From Siderastrea radians (Eukaryota; Cnidaria; Anthozoa; Scleractinia; Rhizangiidae), in contig OZ024895.1 of NCBI GenBank assembly GCA_964017195.1, positions 22,143,233-22,207,232 of the forward strand: a stretch of 64,000 nt of DNA, in the 5' to 3' direction. The translations under genes were made by a program, and so were the position numbers. The notes beneath the pieces are model-generated. The model saw nothing but the letters and a program-made list of their open reading frames with translations. It did not search any database and was not told where the DNA came from. Below are positions 12,366 to 25,123 of this stretch, piece after piece (the stretch's first letter is position 1; each line of letters opens with the position of its first letter).

Positions 12366-12677
12366 CCTTCCCTTCTAAAGACTCGCACCTCTCGTTCCAC
12401 TCGTCGATTTGTTCTGAGCGACTGCCTTTAACAAGTTGAAAGAGGCCCCCATATAGAACAAGAAAAGCCCCAGGGGGCATTAACCCCGCCGTTGTTCTCT
12501 CTGCCCTTGGGGTCCAAAATATATTACGGCCAGGTAAAAGTTGGTGATTTATCGTAGCTTTTACGTGCTTGCGATGATAATATAAATCAAGGCACGACTT
12601 GCCTAATCATCCTGTTTTAGCGTGCGTGACGAAAAGCGTGATGAAACTATTATTTTGATCATAGCGTGACTCAGCCT

Positions 12678-12750
12678 GGCCTCGTAGCTCAGTTGGTTGA
12701 GCGACGGTGTTCTAATCCGGAGGTCGTGGGTTCGAATCCCGCCGGGGTCA
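12678..12750 (+). tRNA. tRNA-Arg(TCT)-like gene, array copy 1
   Basis: 73 nt fold as a cloverleaf. Acceptor GGCCTCG pairs with CGGGGTC (two G-U pairs) and discriminator A follows. D arm is GCTC/GAGC, T arm GTGGG/CCCGC with loop TTCGAAT, anticodon loop GTTCTAA giving TCT (Arg, AGA). The A box TAGCTCAGTTGG and B box GGTTCGAATCC match pol III consensus, and TTTTT follows at 12755. The anticodon stem ACGGT/TCCGG has only three pairs, with A27-G43 and U31-U39 mismatches, and position 32 is G. It may therefore be a weak tRNA, a tRNA-derived repeat, or another pol III RNA. Confidence 0.7.
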
Positions 12751-14413
12751 AAGATTTTTCTTTTATCTTGGTTCTCATTTCTAATTTCTTACTTTTAAGG
12801 CCTGTGGTCGGGGGGAAATTATGGAGGGCAGTATTACTCACTTCTTGGCACTCATACATAGATACTTTACATCATAAATTACTAAGCTCATAGCGATCGC
12901 GAGTTCATGCCAGCTTTCAAACTTAAGCTCCCTAGTACATTCGTCCTTGCTCTCGTCGAAGAAATGTTAAATCCATTGAATTCCTTGTACTTTTCTACAC
13001 AACTTTCCCTAAAGATTTTGGCGAAGCAAAGCAAAACTGCCAAAAAAATGCTTGCATTTGACTGTTGAATTATTCAACTTGGCGAAAGCAAGGACTTCCC
13101 CGAATCGGCTTCTGTGTTTCAGTGATGTAATGTTTACGCGCCACGGCAAGTTAGGCGAATTCATTCCAGCTTCAAAGCTCGCTAGCACCTTCGTTCCTAC
13201 TTTCATTGGACCCCGCCGTTTTTCTTCTCCTCCCAGGGAGCAAAATATATTACGGTCACTCAAGATACGAGCTCAAGTGGTGTAAATTTTAAAGTTGATG
13301 ATTTATCGTACCTGTGTTTGCTGCCATTTCCCCTTATGCGTCTGCTCCGCACCCTTCTCCCTGTGGTAACATGAATCCCTGATAGTATGAACCCCATCCC
13401 TCATCCTTGGTCATCCACTTGTCCTAGCTTTCGCGAAGAAGAACGTGACGAAATATTTTGACCATAGCGTGACTCAGTTAAGTCACGTTTTTTTTAAATA
13501 AACGAACTGACATGTCAGCGTAATTCTAAATAGCAAGGGCACGGAAATTTAAATAGATTTCTTGATAAAAAACTCATTCTAAAATCTAAAGGAAACTGGT
13601 AGCTATGAAAAACCGTAAAAGTCTATTTTAGGCCGTGATTCGATGAGTGATTTGGCGCAAGCAAGTTTACTTCTCCGAATCGGCTGCTGTCTTTCAATGA
13701 CGTAATGTTTATGTGCTACGGCACGTAGCATGAATCATTGGCTTTCAAGGCTCGCTAGCACCTTCGTCCTTGCTCTCATTGAAGAGAAGTCAACTCCATT
13801 GAATTTCTTGTACTTTTCTACACAAATTTCCCTAAAGATTTCGGCGAAGCAAAGCAAAACTGCCAAAAATATGCTTGCATTTCACTGTTGAATTTTTCAA
13901 CTTGGCGAAAGCAAGGGACTTCCCCGGATCACCTTTTGTGTTTCAGTGATGTAATGTTTACGTGCCAGGGCAGGTTTGGCAAATTCATGCCAGCTTCAAA
14001 GTTCGCTAGCACCTTCGTTCTTGCTTTCATCGAAGGAATTTTCATGCCATTAAATCGCCGGTAATTTTCTACACCAACTTTCATGAAAATTCTGGCGAAT
14101 AAACACTAAATGAACAAAGTTTACCGGCAAGTATTGTTTTGACCGAGCGGAGGTCTGGGGCAACTGACCACGACAAAAACAACAACAAAAAAAACAAGAA
14201 AAGCCCCAGGGGGCATTAACCCCGCGGTTGTTCTCTCTGCCCTTGGGGTCCAAAATATATTACGGCCAGGTAAAAGTTGGTGATTTATCGTATCTTTTAC
14301 GTGCTTGCGATGATAATATAAATCAAGACACGACTTGCCTAATCACTCTGTTTTAGCGTGCGTGACGAAGAGGGTGATGAAATTATTATTTTGATCTCAG
14401 CGTGACTCAGCCT

Positions 14414-14486
14414 GGCCTCGTAGCTCAGTTGGTTGAGCGACGGTGTTCTAATCCGGAGGTCGTGGGTTCGAATCCCGCCGGGGTCA
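14414..14486 (+). tRNA. tRNA-Arg(TCT)-like gene, array copy 2
   Basis: Identical in the gene body to copy 1 (12678), including both anticodon-stem mismatches, with intact A and B boxes and a following T run. Confidence 0.7.
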
Positions 14487-16136
14487 AAGATTTTTCTTTT
14501 ATCTTGGTTCTCATTTCTAATTTCTTACTTTTAAGGCCTGTGGTCGGGGGGAAATTGTGGAGGGCAGTATTACTCACTTCTTGGCACTCATACATACATA
14601 CTTTACATCATAATTACTAAGTTCATAGCGATCGCGAGTTCATGCCAGCTTTCAAACTTAAGCTCCCTAGTACATTCGTCCTTGCTCTCGTCGAAGAAAT
14701 GTTAACTCCATTGAATTCCTTGTACTTTTTTACACAACTTTCCCTAAAGATTTTGGCGAAGCAAAGCAAAACTGCCAAAAAAATGCTTGCATTTGACTGC
14801 TGAATTATTCAACTTGGCGAAAGCAAGGGACTTCCCCGAATCGGCTTCTGTGTTTCAGTGATGTAATGTTTAGGTGCCACGGCAAGTTAGGCGAATTCAT
14901 TCCAGCTTCAAAGCTCGCTAGCACCTTCGTTCCTACTTTCATTGGACCCCGCCGTTTTTCTCCTCCTCCCAGGGAGCAAAATATATTGCGGTCACTCAAG
15001 ATACGAGCTCACGAGGTGTAAATTTTAAAGTTGATGATTTATCGTACCTGTGTTTGCTGCCATTTCCCCTTATGCGTCTGCTCCGCACCCTTCTCCCTGT
15101 GGTAACATGAATCCCTGATAGTATGAACCCCATCCCTCATTCCTTGGTCATCCACTTGTCCTACTGTAGCTTTGGCGAAGAAGAACGTGACGAAATATTT
15201 TGACCATAGCGTGACTCAGTTAAGTCACGTTTTTTTAAATAAACGAACTGACATGTCAGCGTAATTCTAAATAGCAAGGGCACGGCAATTTAAATAGATT
15301 TCTTGATAAAAAACTCATTCTAAAATCTAAAGGAAACTGGTAGCTATGAAAAACCGTAAAAGTCTATTTTAGGCCGTGATTCGATGAGTGATTTGGCGCA
15401 AGCAAGTTTACTTCTCCGAATCGGCTTCTGTGTTTCAATGACGTAATGTTTATGTGCTACGGCTTTCAAAGCTCGCTAGCACCTTCGTCCTTGCTCTCAT
15501 TGAAGAGAAGTCAACTCCATTGAATTTCTTGTACTTTTCTACACAACTTTCCCTAAAGATTTTGGCGAAGGAAAGCAAAACTGCCAAAAATATGCTTGCA
15601 TTTCACTGTTGAATTTTTCAACTTGGCGAAAGCAAGGGACTTCCCCGGATCACCTTTTGTGTTTCAGTGATGTAATGTTTACGTGCCAGGGCAGGTTTGG
15701 CAAATTCATGCCAGCCTCAAAGCTCGCTAGCACCTTCGTTCTTGCTTTCATCGAAGGAATTTTCATGCCATTAAATCGCCGGTAATTTTCTACACCAACT
15801 TTCATGAAAATTCTGGCGAATAAACGCTAAACGTTAAAGTTTACCGGCAAATATTGTTTTGACCGAACGGAGGTCTGGGGCAACTGACCACGACAAAAAA
15901 AAAAAACAAAAAAAAAACAAGAAAAGCCCCAGGGGGCATTAACCCCGCCGTTGTTCTCTCTGCCCTTGGGGTCCAAAATATATTACGGCCAGGTAAAAGT
16001 TGGTGATTTATCGTAGCTTTTACGTGCTTGCGATGAGAATATAAATCAAGGCACGACTTGCCTAATCATCCTGTTTTAGCGTGCGTGACGAAAAGCGTGA
16101 TGAAACTATTATTTTGATATTAGCGTGACTCAGCCT

Positions 16137-16209
16137 GGCCTCGTAGCTCAGTTGGTTGAGCGACGGTGTTCTAATCCGGAGGTCGTGGGTTCGAATCCCG
16201 CCGGGGTCA
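16137..16209 (+). tRNA. tRNA-Arg(TCT)-like gene, array copy 3
   Basis: Identical gene body to copy 1. The first downstream T run is broken (ATTTCTC), so pol III termination would move to the next run, CTTTTATC. Confidence 0.68.
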
Positions 16210-17660
16210 AAGATTTCTCTTTTATCTTGGTTCTCATTTCTAATTTCTTACTTTTAAGGCCTGTGGTCGGGGGGAAATTATGGAGGGCAGTATTACTCAC
16301 TTCTTGGCACTCATACATACATACTTTACATCATAAATTACTAAGCTCATAGCGACCGCGAGTTCATGCCAGCTTTCAGACTTAAGCTCCCTAGTACATT
16401 CGTCCTTGCTCTCGTCGAAGAAATGTTAAATCCATTGAATTCCTTGTACTTTTCTACACAACTTTCCCTAAAGATTTTGGCGAAGCAAAGAAAAACTGCC
16501 AAAAAAATGCTTGCATTTGACTGTTGAATTATTCAACTTGGCGAAAGCAAGGACTTCCCCGAATCGGCTTCTGTGTTTCAGTGATGTAATGTTTACGCGC
16601 CACGGCAAGTTAGGCGAATTCATTCCAGCTTCAAAGCTCGCTAGCACCTTCGTTCCTACTTTCATTGGACCCCGCCGTTTTTCTCCTCCTCCCAGGGAGC
16701 AAAATATATTACGGTCACTCAAGATACGAGCTCAAGTGGTGTAAATTTTAAAGTTGATGATTTATCGTACCTGTGTTTGCTGCCATTTCCCCTTATGCGT
16801 CTGCTCCGCACCCTTCTCCCTGTGGTAACATGAATCCCTGATAGTATGTACCCCATCCCTCATCCTTGGTCATCCACTTGTCCTAGCTTTCGCGAAGAAG
16901 AACGTGACGAAATATTTTGACCTTAGCGTGACTCAGTTAAGTCACCTTTTTTTTTAAATAAACGAACTGACATGTCAGCGTAATTCTAAATAGCAAGGGC
17001 ACGGAAATTTAAATAGATTTCTTGATAAAAAACTCATTCTAAAATCTAAAGGAAACTGGTAGCTATGAAAAACCGTAAAAGTCTATTTTAGACCGTGATT
17101 CGATGAGTGATTTGGCGCAAGCAAGTTTACTTCTCCGAATCGGCTTCTGTGTTTCAATCACGTAATGTTTATGTGCTACGGCACGTAGCATGAATCACTG
17201 GCTTTCAAAGCTCGCTAGCACCTTCGTCCTTGCTCTCATTGAAGAGAAGTCAACTCCATTGAATTTCTTGTACTTTTCTACACAACTTTCCCTAAAGATT
17301 TCGGCGAAGCAAAGCAAAACTGCCAAAAATATGCTTGCATTTCACTGTTGAATTTTTCAACTTGGCGAAAGCAAGGGACTTCCCCGGATCACCTTTTGTG
17401 TTTCAGTGATGTAATGTTTACGTGCCAGGGCCGGTTTGGCAAATTCATGCCAGCTTCAAAGCTCGCTAGCACCTTCGTTCTTGCTTTCATCGAAGGAATT
17501 TTCATGCCATTAAATCGCCGGTAATTTTCTACACCAACTTTCATGAAAATTCTGGCGAATAAACACTAAATGAACAAAGTTTACCGGCAAGTATTGTTTT
17601 GACCGAGCGGAGGTCTGGGGCAACTGACCACGACAAAAAAAAAAAAAAAAAAAAAAAAAA

Positions 17661-17696
17661 GGAGTATTGCTAGACCCCGTCCTGACGGCGGGGTAA
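17661..17696. repeat. Hairpin tag at a poly-A junction
   Basis: ACCCCGTCCTGACGGCGGGGT forms a stem (ACCCCG with CGGGGT) and is preceded by GGAGTATTGCTAG. It lies directly after a run of about 27 A and before a unit start. Confidence 0.75.
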
Positions 17697-18710
17697 CAAG
17701 AAACGCCCCAGGGGCATTGGACCCCGCTGTTTTTCTCCTCCTCCCAGGGGGCAAAATATGTTACGGTCACTCAACATACGAGCCCAAGGCCTGTAAATTT
17801 TAAAGTTTGTGATTTATCGTACCTTTGACGTGTTTGCTGCCATTCCCCCTTACGTCTTCTCCGCACCCTTCTCCCTGTGATAACATGAATCCCTGATAGT
17901 ATGAACCCCATCCCTCATTCCTTGGTCATCCCTTTGTCCTAGCTTTCGCGAAGAAGAACGTGACGAAATATTTTGACCGTAGCGTGACTCAGTTACGTCA
18001 CGTTTTTTAAATAAACGAACTGACATGCCAGCGTAATTCTAAATAGCAAGGGCACGGAAATTTAAATAGATTTCTTGATAAAGAAACTTATTCTAAAATC
18101 TCAAGGAAACTGGTAGCTATGGGAAAAAAACGTAAAACTCTATTTTAGGCCGTGATTTGATGAGTGATTTGGTGCAAGCAAGTTACTTCTCCGAATCGGC
18201 TTCTGTCTTTCAATGACGTTATGTTTATGTGCTACGGCACGTTGCTTGAATCATTGGCTTTCAAGGCTCGCTAGCACCTTCGTCCTTGCTCTCATCGAAG
18301 AGAAGTCAACTCCATTGAATTTCTTGTACTTTTCTACACAACTTTTCCTAAAGATTTTGGCGAAGCAAAGCAAAACTGCCCAGAAACTGCTTGCATTTCA
18401 CTGTTGAATTATTCAACTTGGCGAAAGCAAGGGACTTCCCCGAGTCGGCTTCTGTGTTTCAGTGATGTAATGTTTACGTGCCAGGGCAAATTATTAGAAT
18501 TCATGCCAGCTTCAAAGCTCGCTAGCACCTTCGTTCTTGCTTTCAGCGAAGCGGTTTTTATGCCATTAAATCGCCAGTAGTTTTCTACACCAACTTTCAT
18601 GAAAATTCTGGCGAATAAACGCTAAACGAACGCACATTACCGGCAAGTATTGTTTTGACCGAGCGGAGGTCTGGGGCAAGTGACCACGACGACAAAAAAA
18701 AAAAAAAAAA

Positions 18711-18747
18711 ACGGGTATTACTAGACCCCGTCCTGACGGCGGGGTAA
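18711..18747. repeat. Hairpin tag at a poly-A junction
   Basis: Same hairpin as at 17661, with the leader ACGGGTATTACTAG. It follows a poly-A run and precedes the next unit start. Confidence 0.75.
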
Positions 18748-18956
18748 CAAGAAAAGCCCCAGGGGGCATTAACCCCGCCGTTGTTCTCTCTGCCCTTGGG
18801 GTCCAAAATATATTACGGCCAGGTAAAAGTTGGTGATTTATCGTATCTTTTACGTGCTTGCGATGATAATATAAATCAAGACACGACTTGCCTAATCACT
18901 CTGTTTAAGCGTGCGTGACGAAGAGCGTGATGAAATTATTATTTTGATCACAGCCT

Positions 18957-19028
18957 GGCCTCGTAGCTCAGTTGGTTGAGCGACGGTGTTCTAATCGGAG
19001 GTCGTGGGTTCGAATCCCGCCGGGGTCA
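18957..19028 (+). tRNA. tRNA-Arg-like gene, array copy 4, one base deleted
   Basis: One C is missing from the 3' side of the anticodon stem (CTAATCGGAGG instead of CTAATCCGGAGG), giving 72 nt. This further weakens an already poor stem, so it is probably not a working tRNA, although the pol III boxes are intact. The upstream GTGACT motif seen before other copies is also missing. Confidence 0.6.
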
Positions 19029-20683
19029 AAGATTTTTCTTTTATCTTGGTTCTCATTTCTAATTTCTTACTTTTAAGGCCTGTGGTCGGGGGGAAATTAT
19101 GGAGGGCAGTATTACTCACTTCTTGGCACTCATACATACATACTTTACATCATAATTACTAAGTTCATAGCGATCGCGAGTTCATGCCAGCTTTCAAACT
19201 TAAGCTCCCTAGTACATTCGTCCTTGCTCTCGTCGAAGAAATGTTAACTCCATTGAATTCCTTGTACTTTTCTACACAACTTTCCCTAAAGATTTTGGCG
19301 AAGCAAAGCAAAACTGCCAAAAAAATGCTTGGAGTTGACTGTTGAATTATTCAACTTGGCGAAAGCAAGGGACTTCCCCGAATCGGCTTCTGTGTTTCAG
19401 TGATGTAATGTTTACGTGCCACGGCAAGTTAGGTGAATTCATTCCAGCTTCAAAGCTCGCTAGCACCTTCGTTCCTACTTTCATTGGACCCCGCCGTTTT
19501 TCTCCTCCTCCCAGGGAGCAAAATATGTTACGGTCACTCAAGATACGAGCTCAAGTGGTGTAAATTTTAAAGTTGATGATTTATGGTACCTGTGTTTGCT
19601 GCCATTTCCCCTTATGCGTCTGCTCCGCACCCTTCTCTCTGTGGTAACATGAATCCCTGATAGTATGAACCCCATCCCTCATTCCTTGGTCATCCACTTG
19701 TCCCAGCTTTTGCGAAGAAGAACGTGACGAAATGTTTTGACCATAGCGTGACTCAGTTAAGTCACGTTTTTTTTAAATAAACGAACTGACATGTCAGCGT
19801 AATTCTAAATAGCAAGTGCTCGGAAATTTAAATAGATTTCTTGATAAAAAAAACTCATTCTAAAATCTAAAGGAAACTGGTAGCCATGAAAAACCGTAAA
19901 AGTCTATTTTAGGCCGTGATTCGATGAGTGATTTGGCGCAAGCAAGTTTACTTCTCCGAATCGGCTTCTGTGTTTCAATGACGTAATGTTTATGTGCTAC
20001 GGCACGTAGCATGAATCACTGGCTTTCAAAGCTCGCTAGCACCTTCGTCCTTGCTCTCATTGAAGAGAAGTCAACTCCATTGAATTTCTTGTACTTTTCT
20101 ACACAACTTTCCCTAAAGATTTCGGCGAAGCAAAGCAAAACTGCCAAAAATATGCTTGCATTTCACTGTTGAATTTTTCAACTTGGCGAAAGCAAGGGAC
20201 TTCCCCGGATCACCTTTTGTGTTTCAGTGATGTAATGTTTACGTGCCAGGGCAGGTTTGGCAAATTCATGCCAGCTTCAAAGCTCGCTAGCACCTTCGTT
20301 CTTGCTTTCATCGAAGGAATTTTCATGCCATTAAATCGCCGGTAATTTTCTACACCAACTTTCATGAAAATTCTGGCGAATAAACACTAAATGAACAAAG
20401 TTTACCGGCAAGTATTGTTTTGACCGAGCGGAGGTCTGGGGCAACTGACCACGACAAAAAAAAACAAGAAAAGCCCCAGGGGGCGTTAACCCCGCCGTTG
20501 TTCTCTCTGCCCTTGGGGTCCAAAATATATTACGGCCAGGTAAAAGTTGGTGATTTATCGTATCTTTTACGTGCTTGCGATGATAATATAAATCAAGACA
20601 CGACTTGCCTAATCACCCTGTTTTAGTGTGCGTGACGAAGAGCGTGATGAAATTATTATTTTGATCATAGCGTGACTCACCCT

Positions 20684-20756
20684 GGCCTCGTAGCTCAGTT
20701 GGTTGAGCGACGGTGTTCTAATCCGGAGGTCGTGGGTTCGAATCCCGCCGGGGTCA
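20684..20756 (+). tRNA. tRNA-Arg(TCT)-like gene, array copy 5
   Basis: Gene body identical to copy 1, with the T run intact. The upstream flank has ACTCACCCT in place of ACTCAGCCT. Confidence 0.7.
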
Positions 20757-22206
20757 AAGATTTTTCTTTTATCTTGGTTCTCATTTCTAATTTCTTACTT
20801 TTAAGGCCTGTGGTCGGGGGGAAATTATGGAAGGCAGTATTACTCGCTTCTTGGCACTCGTACATACATACTTTACATCATAATTACTAAGTTCATAGCG
20901 ATCGCGAGTTGATGCCAGCTTTCAAACTTAAGCTCCCTAGTACATTCGTCCTTGCTCTCGTCGAAGAAATGTTAACTCCATTGAATTCCTTGTACTTTTC
21001 TACACAACTTTCCCTAAAGATTTTGGCGAAGCGAAGCAAAACTGCCAAAAAATGCTTGCATTTGACTGCTGAATTATTCAACTTGGCGAAAGCAAGGGAC
21101 TTCCCCGAATCGGCTTCTGTGTTTCAGTAATGTAATGTTTACGTGCCACGGCAAGTTAGGCGAATTCATTCCAGCTTCAAAGCTCGCTAGCTCCTTCGTT
21201 CCTACTTTCATTGGACCCCGCCGTTTTTCTCCTCCTCCCAGGGAGCAGAATATATTTCGATCACTCAAGATACGAGCTCAAGTGGTGTAAATTTTAAAGT
21301 TGATGATTTATCGTACCTGTGTTTGCTGCCATTTCCCCTTATGCATCTGCTCCGCACCCTTCTCCCTGTGGTAACATGAATCCCTGATAGTATGAACCCC
21401 ATCCCTCATTCCTTGGTCATCCACTTGTCCTAGCTTTCGCGAAGAAGAACGTGACGAAATATTTTGACCATAGCGTGACTCAGTTAAGTCACATTTTTTT
21501 AAAATAAACGAACTGACATGTCAGCGTCATTCTAAATAGCAAGGGCACGGAAATTTAAATAGATTTCTTGATAAAAAACTCATTCTAAAATCTAAAGGAA
21601 ACTGATAGCTATGAAAAACCGTAAAAGTCTATTTTAGGGCGTGATTCGATGAGTGATTTGGTGCAAGCAAGTTTACTTCTCCGAATCGGCTTCTGTGTTT
21701 CAATCACGTAATGTTTATGTGCTACGGCACGTGGCATGAATCATTGGCTTTCAAAGCTCGCTAGCACCTTCGTCCTTGCTCTCATTGAAGAGAAGTCAAC
21801 TCCATTGAATTTGTTGTACTTTTCTACACAACTTTCCCTAAAGATTTTGGCGAAGCAAAGCAAAACTGCCAAAAATATGCTTGCATTTCACTGTTGAATT
21901 TTTCAACTTGGCGAAAGCAAGGGACTTCCCCGATCACCTTTTGTGTTTCAGTGATGTAATGTTTACGTGCCAGGGCAGGTTTGGCAAATTCATGCCAGCT
22001 TCAAAGCTCGCTAGCACCTTCGTTCTTGCTTTCCTCGAAGGAATTTTCATGCCATTAAATCGCCGGTAATTTTCTACACCAACTTTCATGAAAATTCTGG
22101 CGAATAAACGCTGAACGAACAAAGTTTACCGGCAAGTATTGTTTTGACCGAGCGCAGGTCTGGGGCAACTGACCACGACAAAAAAAAAAAAAAAAAAAAA
22201 AAACAA

Positions 22207-22242
22207 GGGGTATTACTAGACCCCGTCCTGACGGCGGGGTAA
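22207..22242. repeat. Hairpin tag between two poly-A runs
   Basis: Same hairpin, here flanked by A runs on both sides, as if placed inside the A tract between units. Confidence 0.75.
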
Positions 22243-22477
22243 AAAAAAAAAAAAAAAACAAGAAAAGCCCCAGGGGGCATTAACCCCGCCGTTGTTCTCT
22301 CTGCCCTTGGGGTCCAAAATATATTACGGCCAGGTAAAAGTTGGTGATTTATCGTAGCTTTTACGTGCTTGCGATGATAATATAAATCAAGGCACGACTT
22401 GCCTAATCATCCTGTTTTAGCGTGCGTGACGAAAAGCGTGATGAAACTATTATTTTGATCATAGCGTGACTCAGCCT

Positions 22478-22550
22478 GGCCTCGTAGCTCAGTTGGTTAA
22501 GCGACGGTGTTCTAATCCGGAGGTCGTGGGTTCGAATCCCGCCGGGGTCA
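22478..22550 (+). tRNA. tRNA-Arg(TCT)-like gene, array copy 6, D-stem variant
   Basis: Like copy 1 but with G22 to A in the D stem (GGTTAAGC), which breaks the C13-G22 pair. Anticodon, A/B boxes and terminator are unchanged. Confidence 0.65.
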
Positions 22551-25123
22551 AAGATTTTTCTTTTATCTTGGTTCTCATTTCTAATTCCTTACTTTTAAGG
22601 CCTGTGGTCGGGGGGAAATTATGGAGGGCAGTATTACTCACTTCTTGGCACTCATACATACATACTTTACATCATAAATTACTAAGCAGCTAAGCTCATA
22701 GCGATCGCGAGTTCATGCCAGCTTTCAAACTTAAGCTCCCTAGTACATTCGTCCTTGCTCTCGTCGAAGAAATGTTAAATCCATTGAATTCCTTGTACTT
22801 TTCTACACAACTTTCTCTAAAGATTTTGGCGAAGCAAAGCAAAACTGCCAAAAAAATGCTTGCATTTGACTGTTGAATTATTCAACTTGGCGAAAGCAAG
22901 GACTTCCCCGAATCGGCTTCTGTGTTTCAGTGATGTAATGTTTACGCGCCACGGCAAGTTAGGCGAATTCATTGCAGCTTCAAAGCTCGCTAGCACCTTC
23001 GTTCCTACTTTCATTGCACCCTGCCGTTTTTCTCCTCCTACCAGGGAGCAAAATATATTACGGTCACTCAAGATACGAGCTCAAGTGGTGTAAATTTTAA
23101 AGTTGATGATTTATCGTACCTGTGTTTGCTGCCATTTCCCCTTATGCGTCTGCTCCGCACCCTTCTCCCTGTGGTAACATGAATCCCTGATAGTATGAAC
23201 CCCATCCCTCATCCTTGGTCATCCACTTGTCCTAGCTTTCGCGAAGAAGAACGTGACGAAATATTTTGACCATAGCGTGACTCAGTTAAGTCACGTTTTT
23301 TTTAAATAAACGAACTGACATGTCAGCGGAATTCTAAATAGCAAGGGCACGGAAATTTAAATAGATTTCTTGATAAAAAACTCATTCTAAAATCTAAAGG
23401 AAACTGGTAGCTATGAAAAACCGTAAAAGTCTATTTTAGGCCGTGATTCGATTAGTGATTTGGCGCAAGCAAGTTTACTTCTCCGAATCGGCTTCTGTGT
23501 TTCAATCACGTAATGTTTATGTGCTACGGCACGTAGCATGAATCACTGGCTTTCAACGCTCGCTAGCACCTTCGTCCTTGCTCTCATTGAAGAGAAGTCA
23601 ACTCCATTGAATTTTTTGTACTTTTCTACACAACTTTCCCTAAAGATTTCGGCGAAGCAAAGCAAAACTGCCAAAAATATGCTTGCATTTCACTGTTGAA
23701 TTTTTCAACTTGGCGAAAGCAAGGGACTTCCCCGGATCACCTTTTGCGTTTCAGTGATGTAATGTTTACGTGCCAGGGCCGGTTTGGCAAATTCATGCCA
23801 GCTTCAAAGTTCGCTAGCACCTTCTTCCTTGCTCTCATCGAAGAGAAGTCAACTCCATTGAATTTCTTGTACTTTTCTACACAACTTTCCCTAAAGATTT
23901 TGGTGAAGTAAAGCAAAACTGCCAAAAAAATGCTTGCATTTTACTGGTGAATTATTCAACTTGGCGAAAGCGAGGGACTTCCCCTAATCGCCTTTTGTGT
24001 GTCAGTGATGTAATGTTTACGTGCCAGGGCAAGTTTGGCGAATTCATGCCAGCTTCAAAGCTCGCTAGCACCTTCGTTCTTGCTTTCATCGAAGGGGTTT
24101 TCATGCCATTAAATCGCCAGTAATTTTCTACACCAACTTTCATGAAAATTCTGGCGAAATAACGCTAAACGAACCCAGATTTCCGGCAAGTATTGTTTTG
24201 ACCAAGCGGAGGTCTGGGACAAGTGACCACGACGACAAAAAAAAAAACAAAAACAAGAAACGCCCCAGGGGCATTGGACCCCACCGTTTTTCTCCTCCTC
24301 CCAGGGGGCAAAATATGTTACGGTCAATCAACATACGAGCCCAAGGCGTGTAAATTTTAAAGTTGGTGATTTATCGTACCTTTGACGTGTTTGCTGCCAT
24401 TCCCCCTTACGTCTTCTCCGCACCCTTCTCCCTGTGATAACATGAATCCCTGATAGTATGAACCCCATCCCTCATTCTTTGGTCATCCCTTTGTCCTAGC
24501 TTTCGTGAAGAAGAACGTGACGAAATATTTTGACCGTAGCGTGACTCAGTTAAGTCACGTGTTTTTAAATAAACGAACTGACATGCCAGCGTAATTCTAA
24601 ATAGCAAGGGCACGGAAATTTAAATAGATTTCTTGATAAAAAACTCATTCTAAAATCTAAAGGAAACTGGTAGCTATGAAAAACCGTAAAAGTCTATTTT
24701 AGGCCGTGATTCGATGAGTGATTTGGTGCAAGCAAGTTACTTCTCCGAATCGGCTGCTGTCTTTCAATGACGTAATGTTTATGTGCTACGGCACGTAGCA
24801 TGAATCATTGGCTTTCAAGGCTCGCTAGCACCTTCGTCCTTGCTCTCATCGAAGAGAAGTCAACTCCATTGAATTTGTTGTACTTTTCTACGCAACTTTC
24901 CCTAAAGATTTCGGCGAAGCAAAGCAAAACTGCCCAGAAACTGCTTGCATTTCACTGTTGAATTATTCAACTTGGCGAAAGCAAGGGACTTCCCCGAATC
25001 GGCTTCTGTGTTTCAGTGATGTAATGTTTACGTGCCAGTGCAAGTTATTAGAATTCATGCCAGCTTCAAAGCTCGCTAGCACCTTCGTTCTTGCTTTCAG
25101 CGAAGCGGTTATTATGCCATTAA

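Noticed and set aside
12666..12893. Recurrent small protein beginning MTQPGLVAQLVERRCSNPEVV in seven places
   Set aside because: It is the conceptual translation of the tRNA-like gene and its flank, a well-known false peptide type, not a real protein.
13009..13285. Repeated open frames on both strands across the array (about 60-85 residues)
   Set aside because: Shadows of the tandem repeat. They shift or end between copies and show no family features.
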